Shown piece by piece: positions 38,615-48,260 of a DNA stretch of 64,000 bases. The position numbers and the translations under genes were made by a program. Numbering within the stretch: the stretch's first letter is position 1; each line of letters opens with the position of its first letter. This stretch comes from Oleispirillum naphthae (lineage in GTDB: Bacteria > Pseudomonadota > Alphaproteobacteria > Rhodospirillales > Rhodospirillaceae), in the NCBI GenBank assembly GCA_027864655.1, contig JAQAZG010000001.1, positions 248,001 to 312,000 on the forward strand, in the 5' to 3' direction. The notes beneath the pieces are model-generated. The model had not been told where the DNA came from, ran no database searches, and worked only from the letters and a program-made list of their open reading frames with translations.

Positions 38615-39880
38615 TCAGGCGCTGGAGCCCATCTCGTCCTTGCGCTCGCCGTAGATGAACAGCGGCTTGGAGGAATCCTCCACCACGTCCTTGTTCACCA
38701 CGACTTCCTCGATGCCGTTCTGGCTCGGCAGGTCGAACATGGTTTCGAGCAGGATGCCCTCCATGATCGAGCGCAGGCCGCGCGCGCCGGTCTTGCGCGC
38801 GATCGCCTTGTGCGCGATCGCGGTAAGCGCGTCCTCCTTGAACGACAGGGAAACGTTCTCCATCTCGAACAGCCGCTGATACTGCTTCACCAGGGCGTTC
38901 TTCGGCTTGGTGAGAATCTCGATCAGCGCCTCTTCGTCCAGGTCCTCCAGCGTCGCGATCACCGGCAGGCGGCCGACGAATTCCGGAATCAGGCCGTACT
39001 TCAGCAGGTCCTCCGGTTCCACGCCCTTGAGGATTTCGCCGGAGCGGCGCTCCTCCGGGCTCTTCACGTCGGCGCCGAAGCCGATGGAGGTGCCCTGGTT
39101 GCGCTGGCCGATCACCTTTTCCAGCCCGGCGAACGCGCCGCCGCAGATGAACAGGATGTTGGTGGTGTCCACCTGCAGGAATTCCTGCTGCGGGTGCTTG
39201 CGCCCGCCCTGCGGCGGCACCGAGGCGACGGTGCCTTCCATGATCTTCAACAGCGCCTGCTGCACGCCCTCGCCCGAGACGTCGCGGGTGATCGAGGGGT
39301 TGTCGGACTTGCGGGAGATCTTGTCGATCTCGTCGATGTAGACGATGCCGCGCTGCGCCCGCTCGACGTTGTAGTCCGCGGCCTGCAACAGCTTGAGGAT
39401 GATGTTCTCCACGTCCTCGCCGACGTAGCCCGCCTCGGTGAGCGTGGTGGCGTCCGCCATGGTGAACGGCACGTCGAGAATGCGCGCCAGCGTCTGCGCC
39501 AACAGGGTCTTGCCGCAGCCGGTGGGGCCGATCAGCAGAATGTTGGACTTCGACAGCTCGACGTCGTTGTTCTTCGCGGCGTGCGCCAGGCGCTTGTAGT
39601 GGTTGTGCACCGCCACCGCGAGAACCTTCTTCGCGTGCTTCTGCCCGATCACGTAGTCGTCGAGCACCGCCATGATGTCGAGCGGCGTCGGCACCCCGTC
39701 GCGCGAGCGCACCAGGTTCGACTTGTTCTCCTCGCGGATGATGTCCATGCACAGTTCGACGCACTCGTCGCAGATGAACACCGTCGGCCCGGCGATGAGC
39801 TTGCGCACCTCGTGCTGGCTTTTGCCGCAGAACGAGCAATAGAGCGTGTTCTTCGAGTCGCCGCCAGAGGACTTGACCAT
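38615..39880 (-). CDS. clpX: ATP-dependent Clp protease ATP-binding subunit ClpX
   Basis: AAA+ unfoldase that feeds proteins to ClpP. The 421-residue product has the N-terminal zinc domain ([11 protein letters not shown] ... CDECVELC), Walker A GPTGCGKT, Walker [10 protein letters not shown], the pore loop GYVGEDVEN and the ClpP-docking loop near [13 protein letters not shown]. It lies 207 bases after clpP; that gap carries no visible gene and may hold a separate promoter. Confidence 0.97.
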   Translation of the reverse strand: MVKSSGGDSKNTLYCSFCGKSQHEVRKLIAGPTVFICDECVELCMDIIREENKSNLVRSRDGVPTPLDIMAVLDDYVIGQKHAKKVLAVAVHNHYKRLAHAAKNNDVELSKSNILLIGPTGCGKTLLAQTLARILDVPFTMADATTLTEAGYVGEDVENIILKLLQAADYNVERAQRGIVYIDEIDKISRKSDNPSITRDVSGEGVQQALLKIMEGTVASVPPQGGRKHPQQEFLQVDTTNILFICGGAFAGLEKVIGQRNQGTSIGFGADVKSPEERRSGEILKGVEPEDLLKYGLIPEFVGRLPVIATLEDLDEEALIEILTKPKNALVKQYQRLFEMENVSLSFKEDALTAIAHKAIARKTGARGLRSIMEGILLETMFDLPSQNGIEEVVVNKDVVEDSSKPLFIYGERKDEMGSSA

Positions 39881-40087
39881 CCCTTACTCCTGCCTTCGCG
39901 TCGCCCGCGGACCCGGTCCGGATCCTTGGGCGGCCTTGCCGCGCGTCATCCTAGCCGGACAACCACGCACCGAACAACCCGCAAATCCCGTGCCGATCCG
40001 GCGGATATCCGCCCCTCACGCACCATAGGTAGGGGCGATTCACCAAAACGTCACCGGTACGGGCCGGAGATTATGCCGTTCTCCCGA

Positions 40088-40732
40088 TCAGGAAGCGGTT
40101 TTGCCGTCGGCCGAAGCCGGGCGTTCCGCCACCACGTCATCGACCAAACCGAAGGCTTTTGCCGCTTCCGCGGTCATATAGTTGTCGCGGTCCATCGCCT
40201 TCTCGATGGTGGCGATGTCCTGGCCGGTGAACCCGGCGTAGAGCGCATTGAGGCGACCGCGCAGTTCGAGAATCTCGCGCGCCTGGATCTCGATGTCCGC
40301 CGCCTGGCCCTGGAAGCCGCCCGAGGGCTGGTGGATCATTATCCGCGAATTCGGCAGGGCGAAGCGCTTGCCCTTGGTTCCGGCGGCGAGCAGGAACGAG
40401 CCCATGGAGGCCGCCTGCCCCATGCACACCGTGGACACCCCGCAGCGGATGTAGCGCATGGTGTCGAAAATGGCGAGGCCCGAGGTCACCACGCCGCCCG
40501 GCGAGTTGATGTAGAACGAGATGTCCTTGCTCGGGTTCTCCGATTCCAGGAACAGCAGCTGCGCGCAGATCAGGCTCGCCACCTCGTCGTTGACGCCGCC
40601 GGTGAGGAAGACGATGCGCTCCTTGAGCAGGCGGGAGAAGATGTCGTAGGACCGCTCGCCGCGGCTGGTCTGCTCCACCACCATCGGAATCAGGGTGCTG
40701 TTGTAGATGTCGATGGGGTCACGGTCGCGCAT
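40088..40732 (-). CDS. clpP: ATP-dependent Clp protease proteolytic subunit
   Basis: Serine protease that forms the double-heptamer chamber for ClpX and ClpA. The 214-residue product shows [24 protein letters not shown], the catalytic serine in [15 protein letters not shown], the histidine in [12 protein letters not shown] and the aspartate in DRDNYM. Start is ATG 40732 with AGAGGA upstream; the open frame runs 42 codons further without homology. It lies between tig and clpX, the usual order. Confidence 0.97.
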   Translation of the reverse strand: MRDRDPIDIYNSTLIPMVVEQTSRGERSYDIFSRLLKERIVFLTGGVNDEVASLICAQLLFLESENPSKDISFYINSPGGVVTSGLAIFDTMRYIRCGVSTVCMGQAASMGSFLLAAGTKGKRFALPNSRIMIHQPSGGFQGQAADIEIQAREILELRGRLNALYAGFTGQDIATIEKAMDRDNYMTAEAAKAFGLVDDVVAERPASADGKTAS

Positions 40733-40810
40733 GAAATCCTCTCTGGATCGGATTTGGAAAAACTCTGCCTCTAGGACATATCCGCTTTTCGGCGGCGCTT
40801 GCAAGGCCGG

Positions 40811-40843
40811 AAAAAACAGCGCCCGGAGGAGGCCTCCGGGCGC
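40811..40843 (-). terminator. Rho-independent terminator after tig
   Basis: A perfect 11-bp GC stem (GCGCCCGGAGG / CCTCCGGGCGC) with a 3-base loop, followed on the minus strand by a T-rich run (TGTTTTTT). It ends the tig transcript before clpP. Confidence 0.85.
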
Positions 40844-40875
40844 CGCGGCTTTATGCATGCCTTTGCATGCAAAGC

Positions 40876-42348
40876 TTATTCCTCGGCCTTGGCCTTCTTC
40901 TTCGCCGGCTTCTTGGCGGGCGCCTTCTCGGCTTTTTCCGCCTTTTCCGCCTCCGGCTCCTCGGCCGCCTTGGCCTTGGCCGCGGGCTTTTTCTTCGCCG
41001 GAGCCTTCTTCTTCGGCGCTTCCTCGGCCTCGTCCGGGTCGGCCATCAACTCCTGCGGCGACACTTCGCGGTCGGTCAGCTGCACCAGTTCGAGGACGAA
41101 ATCGACGGTCTTCTCCTCGAACAACGGCGCCTGCAATTGCTCCATCGCCTGCTGGTTCTTGGTGAAGTATTCGAAGACCTGCCGCTCCTGGCCCGGGAAC
41201 TGCCGCGCCTGCTGGAACACCGCACGCTGCAGGTCTTCCTTGCTCACCTGGATATTGTTGATGCGGCCGATCTCGGCGAGCAGCAGGCCGAGGCGCACGC
41301 GGCGCTCGGCGATCGCCTGATACTCTTCCTTGAGCGCCTCCTCGGACTTGTCCACGTCGGAGGGATCGAGGGTGCCGTTGGCCTTGGCCTCTTCCAGGGA
41401 CTTCCAGATCGCGGCGAACTCGCCCTCGAGCAGCGCGGACGGCACCTCGAACTTGTGGGTCTCGTCCAACGCGTCGAGCAGAACCCGCTTCAGCCGCTGG
41501 CGCGACGCCTGGGCGAATTCCTCCTCGATGCGGCTGCGCAGGGCCTTACGCAGTTCATCGAGGTCCTTCAGTCCCTCGTGCTGGGCCAGTTCGTCGTTGA
41601 CCGGGTGCTCGTGGAATTCCTTCACCGCCTTCAGCGTGACGTCGAAGGTGGTCTCCTTGCCCGCCAGGTCCTTGGCGTGGTAGTCCGCCGGGAAGGTCAC
41701 CTTGACCTCGACCGCGTCGCCCGCCTTGACGCCGACCAGCTGCTCCTCGAAACCCGGAATGAACATGCCGGAGCCGAGTTCGAGGTCGAAGTCCTTGCCC
41801 TCCCCGCCGGGGAACGGCGTGCCGTCGAGCTTGCCGACGAAATCGATGGTCACCGCGTCGCCGTTGGCCGCGGCGCGCTCCACCACCACCGGATGCGCGT
41901 GGGCGTGGTGCTGGGCGACATTGGCCAGCGCCTTCTCCACGTCCTCTTCCGGCGCGGACGCCTTGAGACGCTCCAGGCTGATCTTGGAGAGGTCGGCGAT
42001 GGCGATCTCCGGCAGGACTTCCATCTCCACCGAGAACTCCAGGTCCTTGCCGTCGTCGAAGGAGACGATCTCGATCTTCGGCTGCACCGCCGGGCGCAGC
42101 TTGCGCTCGGACACCGTCTTGGCGGTGCACTCGTTGATCATCGCCTCCATCACCTCGCCCATCACCGCGGGCCGGTACCGCTTGCTCAGGAAGGACATCG
42201 GCACCTTGCCGGGCCGGAACCCGGGGATCGATGCGTTGTGGCCGACCTCGACCAGGCGTGCCGTGACTTTTTCCTCAATCTGGGCAGCAGGCACGACGAT
42301 CGAGAACGCGCGCTTCAGCCCTTCCGTCTTGGTTTCGGTTACCTGCAT
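40876..42348 (-). CDS. tig: Trigger factor
   Basis: Ribosome-bound chaperone and peptidyl-prolyl isomerase. The 490-residue product has the ribosome-docking motif in [12 protein letters not shown] (residues about 44-55), a central FKBP-like domain with [14 protein letters not shown] and [16 protein letters not shown], and a helical C-terminal domain. The last 70 residues are an unusual Lys/Ala/Glu-rich tail (repeats of [10 protein letters not shown] and KAEK) not needed for the fold; such tails are seen in some alphaproteobacteria. A GATAAT -10 lies just upstream, but no good -35. Confidence 0.95.
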   Translation of the reverse strand: MQVTETKTEGLKRAFSIVVPAAQIEEKVTARLVEVGHNASIPGFRPGKVPMSFLSKRYRPAVMGEVMEAMINECTAKTVSERKLRPAVQPKIEIVSFDDGKDLEFSVEMEVLPEIAIADLSKISLERLKASAPEEDVEKALANVAQHHAHAHPVVVERAAANGDAVTIDFVGKLDGTPFPGGEGKDFDLELGSGMFIPGFEEQLVGVKAGDAVEVKVTFPADYHAKDLAGKETTFDVTLKAVKEFHEHPVNDELAQHEGLKDLDELRKALRSRIEEEFAQASRQRLKRVLLDALDETHKFEVPSALLEGEFAAIWKSLEEAKANGTLDPSDVDKSEEALKEEYQAIAERRVRLGLLLAEIGRINNIQVSKEDLQRAVFQQARQFPGQERQVFEYFTKNQQAMEQLQAPLFEEKTVDFVLELVQLTDREVSPQELMADPDEAEEAPKKKAPAKKKPAAKAKAAEEPEAEKAEKAEKAPAKKPAKKKAKAEE

Positions 42349-42506
42349 AGGAAAGCTCTGTGATTATCCAAAATCGTCCTGACGAAGCGACGGCCGTCCA
42401 CCCTGGGACCATGCGACGAAAAACGGTCCGGGCATGGGAGAAGCCTTCGCGCGAAACTCAACCCCGGGGCGATTCGCCTGCGGGCGCCGGAAGATGCAAA
42501 GCGACG

Positions 42507-42590
42507 TGGTGCGGGCGAAGGGATTTGAACCCCCACGGCTTGCGCCACCAGAACCTAAATCTGGCGTGTCTACCATTCCACCACGCCCGC
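42507..42590 (-). tRNA. tRNA-Leu (anticodon TAG)
   Basis: 84 nt including encoded CCA. Acceptor GCGGGCG/CGCCCGC, anticodon stem CCAGA/TCTGG with loop TTTAGGT (anticodon TAG), a long class II variable arm (about GGCGCAAGCC), T loop TTCAAAT. It reads CTA/CTG-type leucine codons. It lies just upstream of tig on the same strand. Confidence 0.97.
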
Positions 42591-42665
42591 AATCGTCCCG
42601 TGCCGCGGACACGACGTATCGCCGGAGCCGGGTTCTATAACACGCTACCAGTCAAGACGACATCA

Positions 42666-44165
42666 TTAATTTGCCCCCGCCCCGCCGCCCAGCGCGCGCA
42701 GAACCGCGGGCAGGGTTTCGGGCAGGTCCTCGGCGATCAACCCGGGGCCGAAGCGTCCCGCCGCCGCGCCGTGCAGCCACACCGCCGCCGCTGCCGCCGC
42801 CGCCGCCGCCATGCCCTGCGCCAGAAACGCCGCGATGATTCCGGCAAGCACATCCCCCGCCCCGGCGGTGGCGAGCCACGGCGGCGCGTTGGCGTTGACC
42901 GCGGCGCAGCCGTCGGGGGCGGCGATCACCGTGTCCGCACCCTTCAGCGCCACCACCGCCCCGGCGCGCTCCGCCGCGGCGCGGGCGCGGGTGAGCCGAT
43001 CGCCGGAAAGGTCGGGGAAGAGGCGGGCGAACTCGCCCTCGTGCGGCGTCAGCACCACCGGCCCCGCCCCGGCGACGGCGCGGAACAGCGAGGCCGGGGC
43101 TTCGGCGAAGGCGGAGAAGACGTCGGCGTCGAGCACGCAGGCGCGGCGCGCGGCAAGGATGTCCAGCACCCGGCGGCGCAGGCGCGGCGGCTCGCCGTGG
43201 CCGGGGCCGATGACCACGGCGTTGCGGCGGGGATCCGCCAGCAACTCGCGGAACACCGTCTCGTCGGCGGCGTCCTTCGCCGGAAACACCAGCGTTCCCG
43301 GCGCATCGGCGGCGCAGACGGTAAACACCTGCGGCGGACAGAACAGGCTGACCAGCCCGGCCCCGGCGCGCCGCGCGCCGCGCGCCGCCAGGCGCGCCGC
43401 GCCGCTCATTCCGCCGCCGACCACGAGAACGTGGCCGCGGCTGTATTTGTGGTCCGCCACGCCCGGCGGCGGCAGCCGCCACAACCCCGGCCGGTTGGCC
43501 CAGGCACGCGCGCCGGAGGCGCGGGCCGCCTCCTCCGGGATGCCGATATCGGCGATCACCACGTCGCCGCACAGGCCGCGGCCGGGCAGCAGCAGATGGC
43601 CGGGCTTCATGCGGAAGAAGGTGACGGTGAGCGCCGCGGGGGCCGCGACGCCGCGCACCTCGCCGGTGGCGCCGTCCACCCCGCTCGGAATGTCCACCGC
43701 CACCACCGGCGCCCCGGCGTCGCGCACCGCGTGCAACAGCTCCGCCGCGACGCCGTCGATGGTGCGGTTCAGCCCCGCGCCGAACAGCGCGTCCACCACC
43801 AGCCCCGCGCCCTTCAGGCAAGCGGGCTCCGGCTCCGCCACCGGCGCGTTCCACGCGGCGAAGAAGCGCGCCGCGTCGCCGCTCAGCCGCGACGCATCGC
43901 CGAGCAGGGTCAGAGTCACCGGCCAGCGCGCGGCGCGCAACGCCGCGGCGATGACGAAGCCGTCGCCGCCGTTGTTGCCCGGACCGCACAGCACCGTCAC
44001 CGGGCGCGGCGTCCAGCGGCTTTCGATCTCGCGCGCCACCGCACCGCCCGCATTCGCCATCAGCGTCGCGCCGGAAACTCCCGAGGCGACGGCGAGACGG
44101 TCGGCCTCCGCCATCTGCGCGGGGGTAAGCAGCACGGCAGGCGAAGCGGAGTCCCAGGTTTCCAT
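42666..44165 (-). CDS. nnr: Bifunctional NAD(P)H-hydrate epimerase / ADP-dependent NAD(P)H-hydrate dehydratase
   Basis: Repairs hydrated NADH and NADPH. The 499-residue product has an N-terminal YjeF_N epimerase domain (residues about 10-215: AGGAVAREI, CGPGNNGGDGFVIAA, VVDALFGAGLNR) and a C-terminal ribokinase-like dehydratase domain (about 230-490: KYSRGHVLVVGGG, VIGPGHGE, LTPHEGEFARLF, NANAPPWLATAGAGDVLAGIIAA). Both active-site regions look intact. It is divergent from dadA and stands alone as a minus-strand unit. Very GC-rich and alanine-rich, like its neighbours. Confidence 0.94.
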   Translation of the reverse strand: METWDSASPAVLLTPAQMAEADRLAVASGVSGATLMANAGGAVAREIESRWTPRPVTVLCGPGNNGGDGFVIAAALRAARWPVTLTLLGDASRLSGDAARFFAAWNAPVAEPEPACLKGAGLVVDALFGAGLNRTIDGVAAELLHAVRDAGAPVVAVDIPSGVDGATGEVRGVAAPAALTVTFFRMKPGHLLLPGRGLCGDVVIADIGIPEEAARASGARAWANRPGLWRLPPPGVADHKYSRGHVLVVGGGMSGAARLAARGARRAGAGLVSLFCPPQVFTVCAADAPGTLVFPAKDAADETVFRELLADPRRNAVVIGPGHGEPPRLRRRVLDILAARRACVLDADVFSAFAEAPASLFRAVAGAGPVVLTPHEGEFARLFPDLSGDRLTRARAAAERAGAVVALKGADTVIAAPDGCAAVNANAPPWLATAGAGDVLAGIIAAFLAQGMAAAAAAAAAVWLHGAAAGRFGPGLIAEDLPETLPAVLRALGGGAGAN

Positions 44166-44294
44166 CGCGATCGACCTCTACGGCATTGCATGGCAGGGAG
44201 GTTTCGGTTCAAAGTGTAGCGCACCGCGGCGCGGGGCAAAACGGTTTGCCCCCGTCAGGATGTAATGCGTTTCTCTTTTCGGGTGATGTTTTCC

Positions 44295-45557
44295 ATGCGC
44301 GCGATCGTTCTCGGGGCCGGAGTCGTCGGAGTCGGCACGGCCTATGCCCTGGCGCGGCGCGGCGCAGACGTTCTGGTGATCGACCGTCAGCCCGCCCCCG
44401 CCCTCGAAACCAGCTTCGCCAACGGCGGCCAGATTTCCGCCTGCCACGTCACCCCCTGGGCGACTCCCAACACGCCGCACCAGTTGGCGAAGTGGTTCGG
44501 CCGTCCCGATGCGCCGCTCTACCTGCCGTTCTGGAAACCGGATCTCGACCTCTGGCGCTGGGGGATTCTCTTCCTCGCCAACACCTCGATGACCCGCAGC
44601 TGCCGCAACATGGAGCGCGCCCTGCGCGTCGCCCTGCACAGCCGCAACACGATCAAGGCCTGGCGCGCCGAGACCGGCCTGCACTACGACGAACGCACCT
44701 GCGGCATCCTCAATTTCTACCGCGACCCCCGGGAGTTCGAGGCCGCCTGCCGCGCCAACGCGGCGATGAACGCCCACGGCCTCGACCGCACGGTCAAGAC
44801 CCCGGACGAGTGCATCGCCCTGGAACCGGCGCTGGAGCATGCGCGCAAGCGCATCATCGGCGGCATCTACAGCCCCTCCGATGAAAGCGGCGACGCCATG
44901 ATGTTCGCCCAGGGACTGGCCAAGGAGGCGGAAAAGCTCGGCGTGCGCTTCCGCTTCGACACCTCGGTGGCGGGGCTGGAGGCCGCGGGCAAGACGCTGA
45001 AGGCGGTGGTTCTGGAAGGCGGGGAGCGCCTCACCTGCGACGCCGCGGTGGTCTGCCTCGGCAGCTTCAGCGGCAAACTGACGAAGAGCGTGGGATTCGG
45101 CCTGCCGATCTACCCCGCCAAGGGCTATTCCATCACCGTCTCCACCGAAGGCCGCTCCGGCGCGCCGACGGTGAGCCTGATCGACGACGAGAACAAGATG
45201 GTGTTCTCCCGCCTCGGCGAGCGCCTGCGCGCCGCGGGCACGGCGGAACTCAACGGCTGGAGCGACGCGATCGACCAGCGCCGCGCCGACGTCATCCTCG
45301 CCAAGACGCGCGACCTCTTCCCCGAGGCCGCGGACTACGCCGAACCCAACTTCTGGGCCGGGCTGCGCCCCTCGACGCCGGACTCCGCGCCGATCATCGG
45401 CGCGACGCCGGTCTCCGGACTGTGGCTCAACACCGGGCACGGCACCCTCGGCTGGACCATGGCCGCAGGCTCCGGCGACGTCATCGCCGACTGCGTCACC
45501 GGCGAAACCCCGGCGATCGACATCGACGGCCTGGGCATGGACCGCTTCGGCCGGTAG
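44295..45557 (+). CDS. dadA: D-amino acid dehydrogenase, small subunit (DadA family)
   Basis: FAD enzyme that oxidises D-amino acids to 2-oxo acids and passes electrons to the quinone pool at the inner membrane. The product of about 420 residues starts with the dinucleotide-binding motif MRAIVLGAGVVGVGTAYALA and has ETSFANGGQIS and the C-terminal WAGLRPSTPDSAPIIG and NTGHGTLGWTMA motifs of DadA. Start uncertain: ATG 44295 gives the family N-terminus. ATG 44265 (AGGA four bases upstream) would add ten residues. No dadX racemase is adjacent. Confidence 0.9.
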   Translation: MRAIVLGAGVVGVGTAYALARRGADVLVIDRQPAPALETSFANGGQISACHVTPWATPNTPHQLAKWFGRPDAPLYLPFWKPDLDLWRWGILFLANTSMTRSCRNMERALRVALHSRNTIKAWRAETGLHYDERTCGILNFYRDPREFEAACRANAAMNAHGLDRTVKTPDECIALEPALEHARKRIIGGIYSPSDESGDAMMFAQGLAKEAEKLGVRFRFDTSVAGLEAAGKTLKAVVLEGGERLTCDAAVVCLGSFSGKLTKSVGFGLPIYPAKGYSITVSTEGRSGAPTVSLIDDENKMVFSRLGERLRAAGTAELNGWSDAIDQRRADVILAKTRDLFPEAADYAEPNFWAGLRPSTPDSAPIIGATPVSGLWLNTGHGTLGWTMAAGSGDVIADCVTGETPAIDIDGLGMDRFGR

Positions 45558-45578
45558 CCCCCCAAAAACCAAAACGTT

Positions 45579-45601
45579 GCGAGGGGACACGTTCCCCTCG
45601 C
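45579..45601 (+). terminator. Hairpin between dadA and the rhomboid gene
   Basis: A perfect 9-bp stem (GCGAGGGGA / TCCCCTCGC) with a 5-base loop, 21 bases past the dadA stop. No T tract follows, so it is a REP-like or weak terminator hairpin. The rest of the 173-base gap holds a small GGTCC/GGACC hairpin near 45.69 kb and no gene. Confidence 0.5.
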
Positions 45602-45730
45602 GCTCCCCATGACTCTTTTCGCCGCGCAGCGGCAGGCAGCACCCACGTTGCCGTTATGGCGCTACGCGCAAAAATCGAAAGTTATGGGAGGTCCGGAAGG
45701 ACCGAATCCCCCCGGAAAGTTTTTGTTTCA

Positions 45731-46531
45731 TCACCGCCGGTCCCACGGCGAGCCGCCCACATCCGGCACGCCGCGGCGGCGGCGCGTCCGCTGCGACGGC
45801 ATGCGGAAGGGGGTGATCTCGAAGGCCTGGCTATGTGCGGGCTGGAACAGCCGCACCTCGCCGCGCTTGAAGGCGAAGATCAGCGCCGCCCCGGCGAGGA
45901 AGCCTCCGACATGGGCGAAATAGGCCACGCCGCCCTGCGCGCCGGGCGGAACCTGCAACCCCGAGATGGTCTGCATGAGGAACCAGCCGATGAGAATCGC
46001 CGCGGCGGGCACGCTGACGATGCGGAAGAACACCAGCACCACCACCAGGGTGCGCACGTTGGCGCGCGGATACATCAGCGCATAGGCCCCGAGCACCCCG
46101 GCGATGGCCCCGGACGCGCCGATCATCGGCACCGTGGAGGAGGTGTCGAGACCGGACTGGAACAGCGCCGCCGCATAGCCGCAGAGCGCATAGAACAGCA
46201 GATAGCGGACCCGGCCCATCGCCTCTTCGACGTTGTTGCCGAAGATCCAGAGGAACAGCATGTTGCCGCCGAGGTGGAGGAAGCCGCCGTGCAGGAACAT
46301 CGAGGTGAGCGGCGAGGCCCAGGCGGGAATGGCGCGGTATTCCGCGGGCAGGCTCTCGCCGCCGAGGAGCAGCGCCGGGATCGAGCCGTACTGGACGGAG
46401 ATCAGGCGCGATTGCGCGTCGGTGAGCCCCGACTGCCAGAGGAAGACGCCGACGCACAGGCCGATCAGCAGCCAGGTGACATAGGCGGGCCGGCGCGTCG
46501 GGTTGTCGTCGAACAGGGGGAGGAAGAACAT
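45731..46531 (-). CDS. Rhomboid family intramembrane serine protease
   Basis: Six-helix membrane protease that cuts substrates within the bilayer. The 266-residue product has the L1-loop region with YGSIPALLL, the histidine/asparagine helix in SMFLHGGFLHLGGNMLFLWIFG, the catalytic serine in GASGAIAGVLGAY and the catalytic histidine in YFAHVGGFLAG. A 40-residue polar C-terminal tail follows. It begins 4 bases after the MscS-type gene and is probably co-transcribed with it and with the nuclease-like gene. Substrate unknown. Confidence 0.9.
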   Translation of the reverse strand: MFFLPLFDDNPTRRPAYVTWLLIGLCVGVFLWQSGLTDAQSRLISVQYGSIPALLLGGESLPAEYRAIPAWASPLTSMFLHGGFLHLGGNMLFLWIFGNNVEEAMGRVRYLLFYALCGYAAALFQSGLDTSSTVPMIGASGAIAGVLGAYALMYPRANVRTLVVVLVFFRIVSVPAAAILIGWFLMQTISGLQVPPGAQGGVAYFAHVGGFLAGAALIFAFKRGEVRLFQPAHSQAFEITPFRMPSQRTRRRRGVPDVGGSPWDRR

Positions 46532-46535
46532 TCTG

Positions 46536-47390
46536 CTAGGCTCTCCCCTCGTCCGCCGCGGCGGAGAGATGGCCGAGCGCGGCGCGCACCGCGTTCTGCT
46601 CGAAGCGGATGGCGTTGCGGGTCGGCAGAAAGGCGCTGACGTTCATGCGGATTTTCGCCTCGTTGGTGGTCTCGAAGATGATCTCGGGTTCGACGTCCTG
46701 CAAGTCCAGCCCCGCCTTGCGCTCGATCGTCGCATTGTAGCGCCGCGCCAGTTCCATGTGCGGCTCCATATCGCGTTCCAGGCTGTCGCGCACCAGCTTT
46801 TCCATCGCGTCGATCTCCGCCCCCGGCTCGAAGGTCAGGGTGAACTTGTGATAGACGTAGCGGCCATAGAAGGTTTCGTTGCGCACCGGCGCGGTGAGGA
46901 ACACCGCGTTGGGGATGGAGACCAGCCGCCCGGTGAACTCGTAGGAGCGTCCGTCGGAGTGGATCTCCTGCAGGGTGACGGTGAGGAGGTCCATGTTCAC
47001 CACCTGGCCGCGCACCCCGCCGATCTCCACCCAGTCGCCGACCCGCGCGGAATTGGAGACGACGCGCACCACCCCGCCGGAGAGGCACATGATCAGTTCC
47101 TTGGTGGCGATGATGATCGCCACGGCGAAGGCGGTGAGCGACAGGGCGAAGGTTTTCAGCGACGGCGCCCAGATCAGGAACAGGCCGACGACGATGAGGA
47201 GGAAGGCGGCGTTCTTCACCCGGGCGAGGATGCGCCAGTGCTTCTCGCTGATGAACTGCTCGCGGCGGCGCAGCGTGTGCTCGAAGAGGCTGCGCCCGAG
47301 CGCCACCGCGACCACCAGCGCCACCGAAGCGATGATCTCCCCGGCGGGCAGGCCGCCCCAATCCAAGCTGAAGAAGCGTTCCCAGGTCAT
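46536..47390 (-). CDS. MscS-family mechanosensitive ion channel (small form)
   Basis: 284-residue membrane protein. Helices lie at about residues 15-35, 55-75 and 78-100; the pore-like third helix leads into SGGVVRVVSNSARVGDWVEIGGVRGQV, the MscS beta domain. Residues about 160-270 form the MscS-like cytoplasmic domain. It is close in size to E. coli MscS (286). The start at ATG 47390 has only a weak Shine-Dalgarno. It sits between the nuclease-like gene (17-base gap) and the rhomboid gene (4-base gap). Osmotic protection is the default reading; a role as a membrane effector is speculation from context. Confidence 0.86.
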   Translation of the reverse strand: MTWERFFSLDWGGLPAGEIIASVALVVAVALGRSLFEHTLRRREQFISEKHWRILARVKNAAFLLIVVGLFLIWAPSLKTFALSLTAFAVAIIIATKELIMCLSGGVVRVVSNSARVGDWVEIGGVRGQVVNMDLLTVTLQEIHSDGRSYEFTGRLVSIPNAVFLTAPVRNETFYGRYVYHKFTLTFEPGAEIDAMEKLVRDSLERDMEPHMELARRYNATIERKAGLDLQDVEPEIIFETTNEAKIRMNVSAFLPTRNAIRFEQNAVRAALGHLSAAADEGRA

Positions 47391-47407
47391 TGGTATGCCA
47401 TGCTTCC

Positions 47408-48199
47408 TTATGCGGATTCGCGGCGCATTCCCGCGCCGTGCACCGGATGCTCGAGCAGCGGAATCTCCTCCGTCCGCAGGTCCTGCACCACCTTGGTCAT
47501 GTAGGGCAGAAGCCGCCGCCAGGGAAGGTCCTCCAGCCCCAGCACGTAGACGTCGAGCGCCCGCGCCTTGCCGAACAGGCTGCCGTAGCGGGCGGCGCCC
47601 TCGTCCTCCCGGAAGGCGGTGGTGGTGAACAGGAAGGCGCTGTCCCAGGGGTAGCCGTACTGGTCCTGGGCGTTGTCGATCTCGTTGAGGAAGTTGACCA
47701 GCGCGCCGCGATAGTTCTGCGAGCCCGCGGCGTTGGGCTGCGGGCGCATCGCCTTGCACGAGGCGAAGGCGAGACGGTCGCCGATGCGGGCGATCACGTC
47801 GATCTCGTTGTCGCCTTCGTACTCGTCCACCCGCCAGTGGATCGCCTGGTGGAAGGTGGCGGCGTCCGCCCCGGCGTGGAGGAAGGCGGCCCAGACGTAT
47901 TCCTCCAGCCACTGGCCGCGCAGGAACATGTCCGCATCGTGCCCGGCGGGCTGGGGCGTGCCCTTGCGCGGCAGCAGCAGCCCGGCATCGGTGAGGTAGG
48001 CGCGCACGTCCACGCCGCGCCCGGAGGTGCCGGGCGCATGGTGCATCATGCCGCGGCGCAGGTAGTCGAATTCGGCGAAGTGCTCGGCGATGAAGCGCGC
48101 ATGGGGAAACCAGGTGCGGGCGCGGGCCGCCTCCTCGCGGGAGAGGTCCCGGTTGAGGCTGACGTTGCGTCCGGCCAGCAGCAGCTTCAGATGGTCCAT
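47408..48199 (-). CDS. PD-(D/E)XK nuclease-like protein related to Card1/DUF1887, without a CARF domain
   Basis: 263-residue protein. The centre resembles the C-terminal nuclease domain of Card1/Can2 (DUF1887) proteins: GQWLEEYVW at residues 95-103, then GDNEIDVIARIGDRLAFASCK at about 129-149. Here Asp134 and Lys149 would be catalytic, and the usual acidic residue two before the lysine is Ser147. Residues 1-90 do not look like a Rossmann-type CARF sensor and I do not recognise them. No CRISPR array or cas gene is nearby. Start at ATG 48199 was chosen because upstream codons lack homology-like content. Activity is not certain given the Ser147 change. Confidence 0.6.
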   Translation of the reverse strand: MDHLKLLLAGRNVSLNRDLSREEAARARTWFPHARFIAEHFAEFDYLRRGMMHHAPGTSGRGVDVRAYLTDAGLLLPRKGTPQPAGHDADMFLRGQWLEEYVWAAFLHAGADAATFHQAIHWRVDEYEGDNEIDVIARIGDRLAFASCKAMRPQPNAAGSQNYRGALVNFLNEIDNAQDQYGYPWDSAFLFTTTAFREDEGAARYGSLFGKARALDVYVLGLEDLPWRRLLPYMTKVVQDLRTEEIPLLEHPVHGAGMRRESA

Positions 48200-48260
48200 G
48201 GCGTCCCCCGTGACACCCATACATGCCATCGGAGGACGCCCTGCACAACCTTGGAAGGGC

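Noticed and set aside
47408-48199. Reading the Card1-like protein as part of a CRISPR system
   Set aside because: No repeats, spacers or cas genes were seen within the window, and the CARF domain is absent.
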